A stretch of DNA of 9,987 nucleotides, taken from positions 1-9,987 of the forward strand of contig NZ_CALIIU010000065.1 of NCBI RefSeq assembly GCF_938017775.1, read 5' to 3'. The position numbers and the translations under genes were made by a program. Source of the stretch: an uncultured Campylobacter sp. (GTDB taxonomy: Bacteria; Campylobacterota; Campylobacteria; Campylobacterales; Campylobacteraceae). Below, one piece after another: positions 1 through 6,593 of the stretch (the first letter of the stretch is position 1; the number at the start of each line of letters is the position of its first letter). The notes under the pieces are model-generated. The model made no database searches and had not been told where the DNA came from. It was given only the letters and a program-made list of their open reading frames with translations.

Positions 1-1059
1 GTCGAATTTTTTGGCAAATTCCAAAAGCTGCTCGCGAGACATCCTATCGGCGCTATTTTTCGTGCGAACCCAAGCGAAAGGATCGGTGATATCGTAGCCC
101 TCGATGGAATTTTTAGCGGGATTTGGGATGATGATGTTTAAATTCTTATCTCCTAAGACCTCCTTGGCATAAAGCGCGTAGAGGCTGTAATAATCGCTGC
201 TAGCAAGCTGGCGCAAGACATTTTGGTCTCCGTTTAGCAGGTAGATCCAAAATTTCGCATTGTGCACGTCGTGAGGTTTCTCAAAGCTCGCCGCCGCGCG
301 GTTAAAAAACGCAAGCGCAGCCCCTTCGTCGTCCTGCATGACGGCATTTACGCCGAGCATAAACGCTACGTCCTTCTCCACGGTTAGCGGATCGACGCCC
401 GTGAGCGAGCGGCGCAAGTGCGGGTATTTGCGGTTGATTAGCGCATCGTTAAGAACCGCTTTGAAGCCTTTTTGTGAAGCTAGTTCGCTTACGAAGGCTG
501 CGTCGGCGTCGATGTCGATCAGAGCGTCTTTGCCCGCGCCTTTTAAGTAGTCGTAATATAAAAAGTAGTTTTGCGCGTTGCGGCTCTGCATAAAATACTC
601 ACTTGGATTTTTGTCATTAAATCCGCGCAATAAATTTACGGCATTTCGCGAAGCCGCGTCTTGGTGCTTTTCAAGCTGCGAAGCGAGCGTCTCGCGCACC
701 GACGGGCTTAGCTTGGCGATAAAATTTGGATAGGAGCGCGCCTTTTTGCAGGTTAAATTTGCATCTAAAATATTTGCTGCCGTTACTCCTGCGCAGCGAT
801 CCGGACGCTTAGGAGGGCGAATGGCGCCGAAAATTCTATCTAGCTTATCTTTTAGCTTGCCTTTGTAGCGAAAGATACTTTGTTTTAAAATTTTAATCTC
901 CGCTTTGTTGTATTTCGTCTCATCTATTAGGCGATAGATGTAATAGTCCTTGGCTAGCGATTTTGGCTCGTCTTTGATCTGTTCGTAGCTTAAAATTTTA
1001 CCGCTACTTGCGGCGCACAGCAGTCCTAAAACAAGGCTAAATTTCAGAAATATTTTCAA
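1..1059 (-). CDS. slt: Soluble lytic murein transglycosylase, N-terminal part (3' end outside window)
   Basis: Periplasmic enzyme expected to cleave the MurNAc-GlcNAc bond of peptidoglycan with 1,6-anhydro formation. The frame is open for 353 codons from a TTG start to the left edge. The TTG is chosen because AGGA lies 7 bases upstream, overlapping the end of yggT, and because it is followed by a typical signal peptide (basic KIFLK, a hydrophobic stretch to about residue 15, then Ala-Ala-Ser-Ser). The rest is mostly helical, as in the superhelical body of Slt enzymes. Conserved-looking pieces are FNDKNPSEYF, AQNYFLYYDYL and the late SSDYYSLYALYA segment. The catalytic SLT domain with its Glu would follow beyond position 1, so activity cannot be judged here. 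The identification rests on recalled resemblance to C. jejuni Cj0843c and on the same neighbours (YggT protein, gltX). It is the last gene of a three-gene overlapping unit and overlaps the yggT stop by 4 bases. Confidence 0.8.
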   Translation of the reverse strand, partial: MKIFLKFSLVLGLLCAASSGKILSYEQIKDEPKSLAKDYYIYRLIDETKYNKAEIKILKQSIFRYKGKLKDKLDRIFGAIRPPKRPDRCAGVTAANILDANLTCKKARSYPNFIAKLSPSVRETLASQLEKHQDAASRNAVNLLRGFNDKNPSEYFMQSRNAQNYFLYYDYLKGAGKDALIDIDADAAFVSELASQKGFKAVLNDALINRKYPHLRRSLTGVDPLTVEKDVAFMLGVNAVMQDDEGAALAFFNRAAASFEKPHDVHNAKFWIYLLNGDQNVLRQLASSDYYSLYALYAKEVLGDKNLNIIIPNPAKNSIEGYDITDPFAWVRTKNSADRMSREQLLEFAKKFD

Positions 1060-1352
1060 ATGACCGTCCTATTGATGATATAGATTATCGCACTATCAAA
1101 GAAGTTAAGCACGAGCAGGATAAGAAGCGGCGAAAGATCAAACCCGCCGAAAGTCGTAGGCAGATAGCGGCGCACCAGCGCGAACACGGGCTCCGTAAGC
1201 GCAGAGATCGCGCGGAAGATTTTATAAAATTTACTGAACGGATTTAGGCGGATGAAGCTCAAAACGCAGGCGACGAAAATTAGCATCATATAAGCTTGAA
1301 TCACGTAGTGAATACTCACTAAAATGCCGTAAAATACGCTATTTAGTAGCAT
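1056..1352 (-). CDS. YggT-family integral membrane protein
   Basis: Small inner-membrane protein of 98 residues with two long hydrophobic stretches (about residues 8-35 and 72-95) separated by a basic, aromatic loop containing RLNPFSKFYKIFRAISALTE and the VRRYLP segment. The pattern NPF...L.EP.....R...P is typical of the YggT family. The molecular role is not established; in other bacteria the family has been linked to osmotic tolerance and to cell-division or membrane-complex gene clusters. I chose ATG at 1352 rather than the adjacent in-frame TTG at 1355 because AGGAG (1364-1360) is 7 bases from the ATG. The start lies within the last codons of gltX (14-base overlap) and the stop overlaps the slt start, so translation of the three genes is probably coupled. 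The same order gltX - YggT - slt is recalled from C. jejuni (Cj0845c-Cj0843c). Confidence 0.85.
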   Translation of the reverse strand: MLLNSVFYGILVSIHYVIQAYMMLIFVACVLSFIRLNPFSKFYKIFRAISALTEPVFALVRRYLPTTFGGFDLSPLLILLVLNFFDSAIIYIINRTVI

Positions 1353-2655
1353 CAAGTATCTCCTTTAAATCAGCGCGGATCAGCGGATACAGCTCGCTAA
1401 GCTCCGGTCCATGAGGCGCGCCGGTTAGTAAAAATCTAAGCGGCATAAACAGGCTCTTGCCCTTTAAATTTGTAGCCTGCGAAAGCGCCGCTTTGAAATC
1501 ATTAAATTCCATTGGAGCGCCGTTTGAGCTTAATAAATTTAAGATCGCTTCTCGCAGCGCCTGCGCCTGCGCCGCCCACTCCTGCGGGATATCTTTCGCG
1601 CCGTAGATCGCTGCGATCTTCTCTTTAATCTGCGGGATTAGGCTCGCTTCTTGAGTGTAAAATTTTATCAAAGGCGCAAATTTCGGCTCAAGCTCAAAAA
1701 GCTCAGCCAGGCGCTGCTCGCTCGCTCTTTTGATATGCTCGCGGTTTATAAAGGCTAGTTTATCCTCGTCAAATTTCGCCGGGCTTTTTGAAATTTTAGC
1801 GATATCGAAAAACTCCACCGCCTCATCCATGCTAAAGACCTCGCGCGGCGTTTTGTTGCCCAGTAGGATCAGATAATTCGCGATCGCCTCGGGCAGGTAG
1901 CCGCTTTGAAGCAGCCATTTTACCGAGGAGCTAGCTTCGCGCTTGCTCATCTTTTTGCCTTGGGAATTTAATATGATCGGTAGGTGTGCGTATTTGATCT
2001 CACCCTCGTAACCAAGGCTCTCGCGGATCCAGTTTTGCTTTGGCGTGTTTGAAACGTGATCCTCGCCGCGGATTACGAAGCTCACGCCCTGCATCATATC
2101 GTCGCAGGCGCAGGCGAAGTTATAAGTTGGCGTTTTGTCCGCGCGCATGATGACGAAGCTGTCGATATTCTGCGGCTCAAATGCGATACGGCCCTTGATC
2201 GCGTCGGTAAATTCCAGCGCGTGATCGGGCTTTTTAAGGCGGATGGTAAAGGGCTTGTCGCAGTTTAGTACCTCTTCGTCGCTTAAATACTCGCAGCGTC
2301 CGTCGTAACGATACGCCTCACCTGCGTCTTTGGCGGCTTGCTTTTTCGCCTCAAGCTCCTCCTCGCTGCAAAAACAGCAAAACGCCTTTTTCTCGGAGAG
2401 CAGCTTGGCTGCGAACTGCTGATGAAATTTTAAATTTTTACTTTGATAATACAGGCTCTGCCACGAGATGCCGAAGCGCTTTAAAATTTCGATGATCTCT
2501 TGGTCTTTGCCTTCGATATTGCGCGCAGTGTCGGTATCCTCGATGCGTAAAATAAAGCCGCTTTTATCTTGCAGCGAGCAGATGTAGTTAAAAATAGCCG
2601 CGCGTAAATTTCCGATATGCATATCGCCGGTGGGCGACGGAGCGAAGCGATACAA
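1339..2655 (-). CDS. gltX: Glutamyl-tRNA synthetase (one of two GluRS paralogues expected)
   Basis: Cytoplasmic class I aminoacyl-tRNA synthetase joining glutamate to tRNA using ATP. The 438 residues show the Rossmann catalytic core with FAPSPTGDMHIGN (HIGH signature at 13-16), RIEDTD (38-43), a Cys-rich zinc site (C93/C94/C96 with Y117 and C121), RGEDH (196-200) and the KMSKR loop (235-239), followed by a helical anticodon-binding domain. The start is TTG at 2655: AAGGA lies 6 bases upstream and the signature begins at residue 4, leaving no room for a later start. Campylobacter and Helicobacter usually carry two GluRS genes and lack GlnRS. One charges tRNA-Glu; the other mischarges tRNA-Gln for repair by GatCAB. 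The FAPSPTGDMHIGNLRAAIFN opening and 438-residue length resemble, from memory, the H. pylori GluRS2 (tRNA-Gln type), but paralogue numbering differs between genomes, so specificity is unproved. First gene of the minus-strand unit. Confidence 0.95.
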   Translation of the reverse strand: MYRFAPSPTGDMHIGNLRAAIFNYICSLQDKSGFILRIEDTDTARNIEGKDQEIIEILKRFGISWQSLYYQSKNLKFHQQFAAKLLSEKKAFCCFCSEEELEAKKQAAKDAGEAYRYDGRCEYLSDEEVLNCDKPFTIRLKKPDHALEFTDAIKGRIAFEPQNIDSFVIMRADKTPTYNFACACDDMMQGVSFVIRGEDHVSNTPKQNWIRESLGYEGEIKYAHLPIILNSQGKKMSKREASSSVKWLLQSGYLPEAIANYLILLGNKTPREVFSMDEAVEFFDIAKISKSPAKFDEDKLAFINREHIKRASEQRLAELFELEPKFAPLIKFYTQEASLIPQIKEKIAAIYGAKDIPQEWAAQAQALREAILNLLSSNGAPMEFNDFKAALSQATNLKGKSLFMPLRFLLTGAPHGPELSELYPLIRADLKEILDATK

Positions 2656-2687
2656 TTTAGGTCCTTTGGGTTTAAATTTAAGCTGGG

Positions 2688-2693
2688 ATTATA
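2688..2693 (-). promoter_or_regulatory. -10 box of the gltX-yggT-slt promoter
   Basis: On the minus strand the sequence reads AAAAGTATAATCCC, a perfect TATAAT with upstream G. It lies about 33 bases before the gltX TTG start, which allows a leader of roughly 25 bases carrying the AAGGA ribosome site. No -35 is visible. Instead T-tracts repeat every 10-11 bases upstream (complement of 2709-2733), the known sigma-70 promoter style of Campylobacter. Confidence 0.7.
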
Positions 2694-2708
2694 CTTTTTA
2701 CTTCCTAA

Positions 2709-2733
2709 TAAAAAGCAAAAACAAAGCAAAAAT
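2709..2733. repeat. Phased A-tract direct repeat in the divergent promoter region
   Basis: The plus strand carries AAAGCAAAAA twice in a row, one base apart, giving A-runs about 11 bases apart. The repeat lies between the TATAAT of the gltX unit and the TAATAT-like box in front of mscL. It reads as T-tracts upstream of gltX and A-tracts upstream of mscL. Helically phased A-tracts bend DNA and probably replace the -35 element for one or both promoters. Confidence 0.5.
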
Positions 2734-2737
2734 AGGC

Positions 2738-2743
2738 TAATAT
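2738..2743 (+). promoter_or_regulatory. Probable -10 box of the mscL operon promoter
   Basis: TAATAT in the context GGCTAATATC lies 26 bases before the mscL ATG, and AAGGAG (2759-2764) sits 5 bases before the ATG. The match to TATAAT is imperfect but the distance suits a short leader, and no better box lies in the 114-base gap shared with gltX. I saw no inverted repeat that would be an obvious site for the Crp/Fnr protein of the operon. Confidence 0.45.
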
Positions 2744-2769
2744 CGGCGCATTTTATTTAAGGAGACAAT

Positions 2770-3174
2770 ATGAGTTTCATTCAGGAATTCAAAGAATTCG
2801 CGATGAAAGGAAACGTCATCGATATGGCGGTGGGCGTCGTTATCGGCGGGGCTTTCGGCAAGATCGTAACCTCGCTAGTAAGCGACATCATGATGCCAGT
2901 TTTAGGACTTCTTACGGGAGGCATGAATTTTACAGATCTTAAGATCGTGCTAAAAGAAGCGGTAGGGCAGACCCCGGCCGTTACGATAAACTACGGCTCG
3001 TTTATCCAGGTAACGGTCGATTTTATAATCATCGCGTTTTGTATATTCTGCGCGATCAAGGCGATCAATAAGCTTAAAAAGCCTGCCGAGCCTGCGCCGG
3101 AGCCTGCCGCACCTGCCGAGCCTAGCGAAGAGATTAAACTTCTTACCGAGATAAGAGACCTGCTTAAAAAATAG
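2770..3174 (+). CDS. mscL: Large-conductance mechanosensitive channel MscL
   Basis: Inner-membrane channel that opens under extreme membrane tension to release solutes during hypo-osmotic shock; the family forms homopentamers. The 134 residues match the usual length. Visible parts are the amphipathic N-terminal helix (SFIQEFKEFAMKGN), the pore helix with the signature GNVIDMAVGVVIGGAFGKIV (about 14-33) continuing to MMPVLGLL, a periplasmic loop (about 50-75), the second membrane helix (about 77-99), and a charged C-terminal helix (EEIKLLTEIRDLLKK) typical of the bundle below the pore. The linker before that helix is an unusual Pro-Ala-Glu stretch (about 104-122), encoded by DNA with a 12-base direct repeat, CCTGCCGAGCCT, at 3082-3093 and 3112-3123. 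The start is firm: AAGGAG 5 bases upstream and the family's usual beginning. It is the first gene of a four-gene operon, 9 bases before the regulator gene. Confidence 0.97.
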   Translation: MSFIQEFKEFAMKGNVIDMAVGVVIGGAFGKIVTSLVSDIMMPVLGLLTGGMNFTDLKIVLKEAVGQTPAVTINYGSFIQVTVDFIIIAFCIFCAIKAINKLKKPAEPAPEPAAPAEPSEEIKLLTEIRDLLKK

Positions 3175-3183
3175 GTTACGGCG

Positions 3184-3822
3184 ATGCTTGAGAGAATTCC
3201 TTATTTTAAAGCTCTAAGCGCAGTGCAAATCGATCGTTTGGGGCAGATTAGCATCCACAAAAGCTACAAAAAGGGCGAAATCTTATTTTTCGAGGGCGAG
3301 CGCTCGCAGTATCTATTGATCCTGCTAAAAGGAATTTTAAAAATCTATAAAACCTCCGCAAAGGGGCGTGAGATCCATATGCGCGAGATCCGCCCCATCT
3401 CGCTCGTGGCGGAGATGGTAAATTTCGAAGAGACGAGCTATCCTGCAAGCGGCGTGTTTTCAACAAACGGCGAGGTGCTAAAGATCGATTATGAAAAATT
3501 TAAAAACGAGTTTATGAGCGATCCAAAGATTTGCCTGGAGCTTTTAAAATCGATGTCTGAGAAGATCCGAGCGCTAAATGCGGTCTTTGATAATCAAGTC
3601 GTGCTTAGCTGCGACGGCAAGATCGCTAAGTTTATCAACGAGAATTTCGATATTTTTATGAGCACAAAATACACTAGAATAGCCAAAATTCTAAATGTTA
3701 CCCCCGAAACATTTTCGCGCACCATCACTAAATTTAAAAAGAGCGGCGCGCTAATTTTAGACGATAAGCAAGAAATCACGGGCTTTGATAAAGATAAGCT
3801 GGACGAGTATATCCAAGGCTAG
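3184..3822 (+). CDS. Crp/Fnr-family transcriptional regulator
   Basis: Cytoplasmic DNA-binding regulator of 212 residues. Residues about 8-115 form a cyclic-nucleotide-binding-type beta barrel (KKGEILFFEGE, YLLILLKGILKIYK, the VAEM segment and SYPASGVFSTNGEVLKI). A long dimerisation helix follows (about 115-138), then a winged helix-turn-helix with RIAKILNVTPETFSRTITKF at 165-184. The recognition helix carries Glu-Thr-Phe-Ser-Arg (175-179), the E..SR arrangement that reads TTGAT-type half sites in Fnr. There is no N-terminal cysteine cluster, so it is unlikely to be an Fe-S oxygen sensor, and the ligand is unknown. It vaguely resembles the NssR (Cj0466) group of nitrosative-stress regulators of Campylobacter, but I cannot confirm orthology. 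The ATG lacks a strong ribosome site, so coupling to mscL is likely. It may regulate its own envelope operon, though no site is visible in front of it. Confidence 0.88.
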   Translation: MLERIPYFKALSAVQIDRLGQISIHKSYKKGEILFFEGERSQYLLILLKGILKIYKTSAKGREIHMREIRPISLVAEMVNFEETSYPASGVFSTNGEVLKIDYEKFKNEFMSDPKICLELLKSMSEKIRALNAVFDNQVVLSCDGKIAKFINENFDIFMSTKYTRIAKILNVTPETFSRTITKFKKSGALILDDKQEITGFDKDKLDEYIQG

Positions 3823-3825
3823 AGT

Positions 3826-4953
3826 TTGAAAAGCGCCTATATTTTCCCGATCGTCGGCACGGTTTTATTTCTGTTTTTTAATCTTTACGTCTACAGATCG
3901 ATCAGCGCGCGCTTTACACCATATAAAAATTTTGTGATCTTTCGCCCTGTCTTGAGCTTACTTTGCGTATCTTTAGCAATTTTAGATGCAATATTTTTTG
4001 CGGGTTTTGGGCTTAATGGAAGCTTTAAAAACGAGCTGCTTTATAAGCTATGCGTATTTTGCATGGCAGCGTCCTTTTCGCTCTTTTTTATCTGCCTTGC
4101 TTACGATGTGCTAAGTGCCGCTGCGCATGTGATTAAATTTAGCGAAAACAGGCGAAAATTTTTAAAAACCTTCATCGACGTAACCTTTGTGATAATGGCG
4201 TTTAGCTATATTTTTAAGGGGCTTTATAATGCACTAAAAATTCCAAAAATCACCGAGCGCGAAATAAAAATCAAAAACTTAGCTCGCGAGCTAAGTTTTG
4301 CCGTCATCTCGGACGTGCATCTGGGCGAGTTTTTGAAAAAGGAGTTTTTGCAAGGCGTCGTAGCGCAGATAAACTCGCTAAATTACGACGCGCTGTTGAT
4401 CGTGGGCGATATGTTTGATCTGCGCTCGGATGAGCTCGGGGATATTTTGCAGCCTCTTGAGGCGATCAAAAAACCCATCTTTTTCGTCACGGGCAACCAC
4501 GAGTATTACCGCGGCGACGCAAGCGGGCTTATCGCGGCAATGCAAAAAGCGGGCGTGCGGGTGCTGCAAAACGAAAGCGTGGAATTTGAGGGGCTAAATT
4601 TAATGGGCGTGCACGATCTTAGCGGCTTTCGCTTCGGATACATGCAGCCCGATCTAAGTGCTGCGTTAGCGCAGGCGGATCCCGATAAGCCTAAAATTTT
4701 ACTCGCGCATCAGCCCAAATACGTCGTGGACTTCGTGCGCGACGAGGTCGATCTGTGTATCTGCGGACATACGCACGCGGGGCAAATTTTTCCGTGGACG
4801 CTTTTGGTGCTACTTAGCCAGAAGTATCTTTACGGGCTGTATAACGACGGGCTGAAGCAAATTTACGTAAGCAGCGGCGTAGGGTTTTGGGGCCCTCCGA
4901 TAAGGGTCTTTGCGGATGCCGAGATCGCGCTGCTTAAGCTTAGAAAGGCATAG
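3826..4953 (+). CDS. Membrane-anchored calcineurin-like metallophosphoesterase
   Basis: A 375-residue protein with about four N-terminal membrane segments (about 4-22, 38-60, 71-95, 116-135) and a C-terminal dimetal phosphoesterase domain. Metal-site motifs are complete: SDVHLG (D163, H165), GDMFD (194-198), GNHE (223-226), AHQP (H295) and GHTHAGQ (314-320). This is the YkuE/LpxH-like branch; the substrate is unknown, and a phospholipid or lipid-A-related phosphoester is only a guess from the membrane anchor and the psd neighbour. The start is TTG at 3826, supported by AAGG 7 bases upstream and an immediately following membrane segment. It begins 3 bases after the regulator gene and ends directly against psd. 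I recall the same pair (Cj0846-psd) beside gltX in C. jejuni, where mscL and the regulator are not between them. Confidence 0.9.
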   Translation: MKSAYIFPIVGTVLFLFFNLYVYRSISARFTPYKNFVIFRPVLSLLCVSLAILDAIFFAGFGLNGSFKNELLYKLCVFCMAASFSLFFICLAYDVLSAAAHVIKFSENRRKFLKTFIDVTFVIMAFSYIFKGLYNALKIPKITEREIKIKNLARELSFAVISDVHLGEFLKKEFLQGVVAQINSLNYDALLIVGDMFDLRSDELGDILQPLEAIKKPIFFVTGNHEYYRGDASGLIAAMQKAGVRVLQNESVEFEGLNLMGVHDLSGFRFGYMQPDLSAALAQADPDKPKILLAHQPKYVVDFVRDEVDLCICGHTHAGQIFPWTLLVLLSQKYLYGLYNDGLKQIYVSSGVGFWGPPIRVFADAEIALLKLRKA

Positions 4954-6024
4954 ATGAGAAGTTTTATTTCGAGGATTTTTGGGGTTATCGCCGCGTTGAA
5001 ATTCCCTAAATTTATACAAAATTTTATCAACCGCAAATATGTGGAATTTTTCAAAATTGATATGAGCGAATTTGATCCGCCGCAAAGCTACGCGAGCCTA
5101 AACGCGCTTTTTACTCGCCGCTTGCTACGTCCGCGCGAGATAGCGGCAGACGAGCGAGCTTTTATAAGCCCTAGCGACGGCGTGATCTTTGAGAGTGGGA
5201 CCTGCGCCGATCTGCGAGCTTTTAGCGTAAAAGGCTGCAAATATAGCCTTAGCGAGCTGCTGGGGCGCACGTTTGCGGCAAGCGAAAGCGGCGGAGCGGT
5301 TAAAAATTTAGATGGCGGGGCGGTTGCTACGAACGGGAGCGGCGAGGTTGGAACCGGATGCGCAAAAGATGCTGGCGCAGGGATGAAATTTCGCGCCGTG
5401 CAAGTAAAAATTATGGGCGATGAAAACGGCGCAACTTATTCCGCGAGCGGCGTGCGAGCTGAAATTTACAGAGATGAAAATAGCGCGAGCCTCGAAACGA
5501 GCGCAGAGGACGCCCAAGGCGGCGAAAATACAAAGAGCGTAAATTTAAGCTACACAAACATCTATCTAAGCCCGCGCGATTATCATCATTATCACGCGCC
5601 GTGCGACCTGAGCGTGCTGCAGGCGCTTTACATACCTGCTGATCTTTACAGCGTGGCGAAGAAATTTTTACTTAAAATTCCAAACCTCTACGCTAAAAAC
5701 GAGCGCGTGATTTTAAAGTGCAAAATGCGAAATGGCGGGATTTTGTGGATGGTCTTCGTGGGTGCTTTAAACGTAGGTAAGATGAGATTTGATTTCGATG
5801 CGCGAATACAAACGAATGCATGCGCAAGTAGAGCTGAGGCGCTTTACGAATATGAAAATTTAAACTTTAAAAAGGGCGATCATTTGGGAAATTTTGAGCT
5901 GGGCTCAACGATCGTGCTCGTAGCGCAAAACGAGTTTTTGAAATTTGAAATCTCGGCTGATACATCCGTAAAATTCGGACAAAAAATCGCAGAATTTAAT
6001 GAAATTTCACAAAATTCCATTTAA
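4954..6024 (+). CDS. psd: Phosphatidylserine decarboxylase proenzyme, with a ~90-residue insertion
   Basis: Inner-membrane enzyme converting phosphatidylserine to phosphatidylethanolamine. The proenzyme cleaves itself at LGST (316-319), and Ser318 becomes the pyruvoyl group of the small subunit. Other family marks are the YASLNALFTRRLLRPR segment (46-61), SPSDG (72-76, catalytic Asp75) and YLSPRDYHHYHAP (204-216, with His211 and His214). All catalytic residues are present. The protein has 356 residues, against about 266 that I recall for C. jejuni. The difference is a Gly/Ala/Ser/Asn-rich segment at about residues 108-196, just after LLGRTF and before NLSYTNIYLSPRDYHHYHAP. The frame stays open through it and codon use is like the rest, so it is an insertion and not a frameshift. 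ATG directly follows the stop of the phosphoesterase gene. Last gene of the mscL operon. Confidence 0.95.
   Translation: MRSFISRIFGVIAALKFPKFIQNFINRKYVEFFKIDMSEFDPPQSYASLNALFTRRLLRPREIAADERAFISPSDGVIFESGTCADLRAFSVKGCKYSLSELLGRTFAASESGGAVKNLDGGAVATNGSGEVGTGCAKDAGAGMKFRAVQVKIMGDENGATYSASGVRAEIYRDENSASLETSAEDAQGGENTKSVNLSYTNIYLSPRDYHHYHAPCDLSVLQALYIPADLYSVAKKFLLKIPNLYAKNERVILKCKMRNGGILWMVFVGALNVGKMRFDFDARIQTNACASRAEALYEYENLNFKKGDHLGNFELGSTIVLVAQNEFLKFEISADTSVKFGQKIAEFNEISQNSI
5275..5541 (+). other. Low-complexity insertion within psd
   Basis: Residues about 108-196 of Psd have no counterpart in the family as I know it. They include SGGAVKNLDGGAVATNGSG and a second part rich in Glu, Asn, Ser and Ala. 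The segment falls in the loop between the GRTF strand and the conserved YLSPRDYHHYHAP block, well away from the catalytic residues in sequence. Boundaries are estimated by eye. Confidence 0.65.
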
Positions 6025-6072
6025 AATGCAGGATTTTTTCTTTAACTAAAATTAATTTTATTTAAATTTGGC

Positions 6073-6078
6073 TATAAT
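6073..6078 (+). promoter_or_regulatory. -10 box (TATAAT) of the pseudopilin-priA promoter
   Basis: TTTGGCTATAATC contains a consensus TATAAT with the preceding TTTGG often seen in Campylobacter promoters. It lies 28 bases before the pseudopilin ATG at 6107, whose AAAGGA ribosome site is at 6095-6100. Upstream is very AT-rich DNA including the palindrome AAAATTAATTTT (6048-6059). It is the best promoter in the window and marks a new unit after psd. Confidence 0.75.
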
Positions 6079-6106
6079 CATCTCACTTTAAATCAAAGGA
6101 TTTAAC

Positions 6107-6589
6107 ATGAAAAATTTAAAAGCTTTTACGATGATAGAGCTTGTTTTCGTCATCGTCGTTTTAGGTATTTTGGCGGGCATTGCGGTGCCTAGATTAGCCG
6201 CTACGCGCGATGATGCTACGATCGCTAAGATGCGCGGAGACATCGCTGCTATTAGAAGCGGGCTTTCGCTAGTTAGAAGCGAGAATATGATGAGGGGCGT
6301 GACTACGTGGCCTGGTCTAGAAGCTAATCCGGATGTAGCCGGCACGCTTTTTGAAGGTGTTTTGCAGCAGCCCATCTATCCAATGAAAGCTGGTGGCAGA
6401 AACGGCTGGAGCTTAGTTGCAAACGGTAATGCTAATGCGACATCCACATATACAGCTACCGTTGCCGGTCAATCAACTACTTTTAACTACTATCCGACTG
6501 CTGATTCTAGACCTGCGGGCTCAACGGCTAATGTCGGTTCGTTCGACTGCAATCATCAACAGCCTCTTTGTCAATCCTTAGCTCAATAG
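6107..6589 (+). CDS. Type IV pilin-like / type II secretion pseudopilin
   Basis: A 160-residue secreted or filament-forming protein with a class III prepilin signal: short basic leader MKNLKA, then FTMIELVFVIVVLGILAGIA. Cleavage by prepilin peptidase is predicted between Ala6 and Phe7; Glu11 is the conserved +5 glutamate. Ala at -1 in place of the usual Gly is noteworthy, but I recall it in other Campylobacterota pseudopilins. The next segment, AVPRLAATRDDA, is typical of this group. The C-terminal part is Asn/Thr/Ser-rich with two cysteines near the end (FDCNHQQPLC) that could form a disulfide. In Campylobacter, pseudopilins with the Cts transformation proteins carry DNA uptake (for example CtsG), and no true type IV pili are usual, so a role in competence is plausible but not shown. 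It has its own promoter, and priA starts 4 bases after its stop. Confidence 0.85.
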   Translation: MKNLKAFTMIELVFVIVVLGILAGIAVPRLAATRDDATIAKMRGDIAAIRSGLSLVRSENMMRGVTTWPGLEANPDVAGTLFEGVLQQPIYPMKAGGRNGWSLVANGNANATSTYTATVAGQSTTFNYYPTADSRPAGSTANVGSFDCNHQQPLCQSLAQ

Positions 6590-6593
6590 CTAA

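Noticed and set aside
338..550. Short plus-strand frames opposite slt and gltX (338-550, 2056-2268)
   Set aside because: They lie antisense to well-supported genes, with no ribosome site and no recognisable product.
2656..2769. Fnr-type (TTGAT-N4-ATCAA) or NssR-type (TTAAC-N4-GTTAA) operator for the operon's own regulator
   Set aside because: No such inverted repeat was found in the divergent region or before 6107.
3082..3123. The 12-base direct repeat in mscL as a phase-variable tract
   Set aside because: There are only two copies 30 bases apart in a Pro-Ala-Glu linker. Gain or loss would stay in frame and only alter linker length.
4954..6024. Frameshift or pseudogene explanation for the odd middle of psd
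   Set aside because: The frame is continuous, the conserved motifs on both sides are in the same frame, and the LGST cleavage site is intact.
5999..6040. Terminator after psd: imperfect AT-only inverted repeat at the end of the gene followed by a T6 run
   Set aside because: The stem needs bulges and has almost no G-C pairs, and the T-run is several bases away. A terminator may be present but the sequence does not support one clearly.
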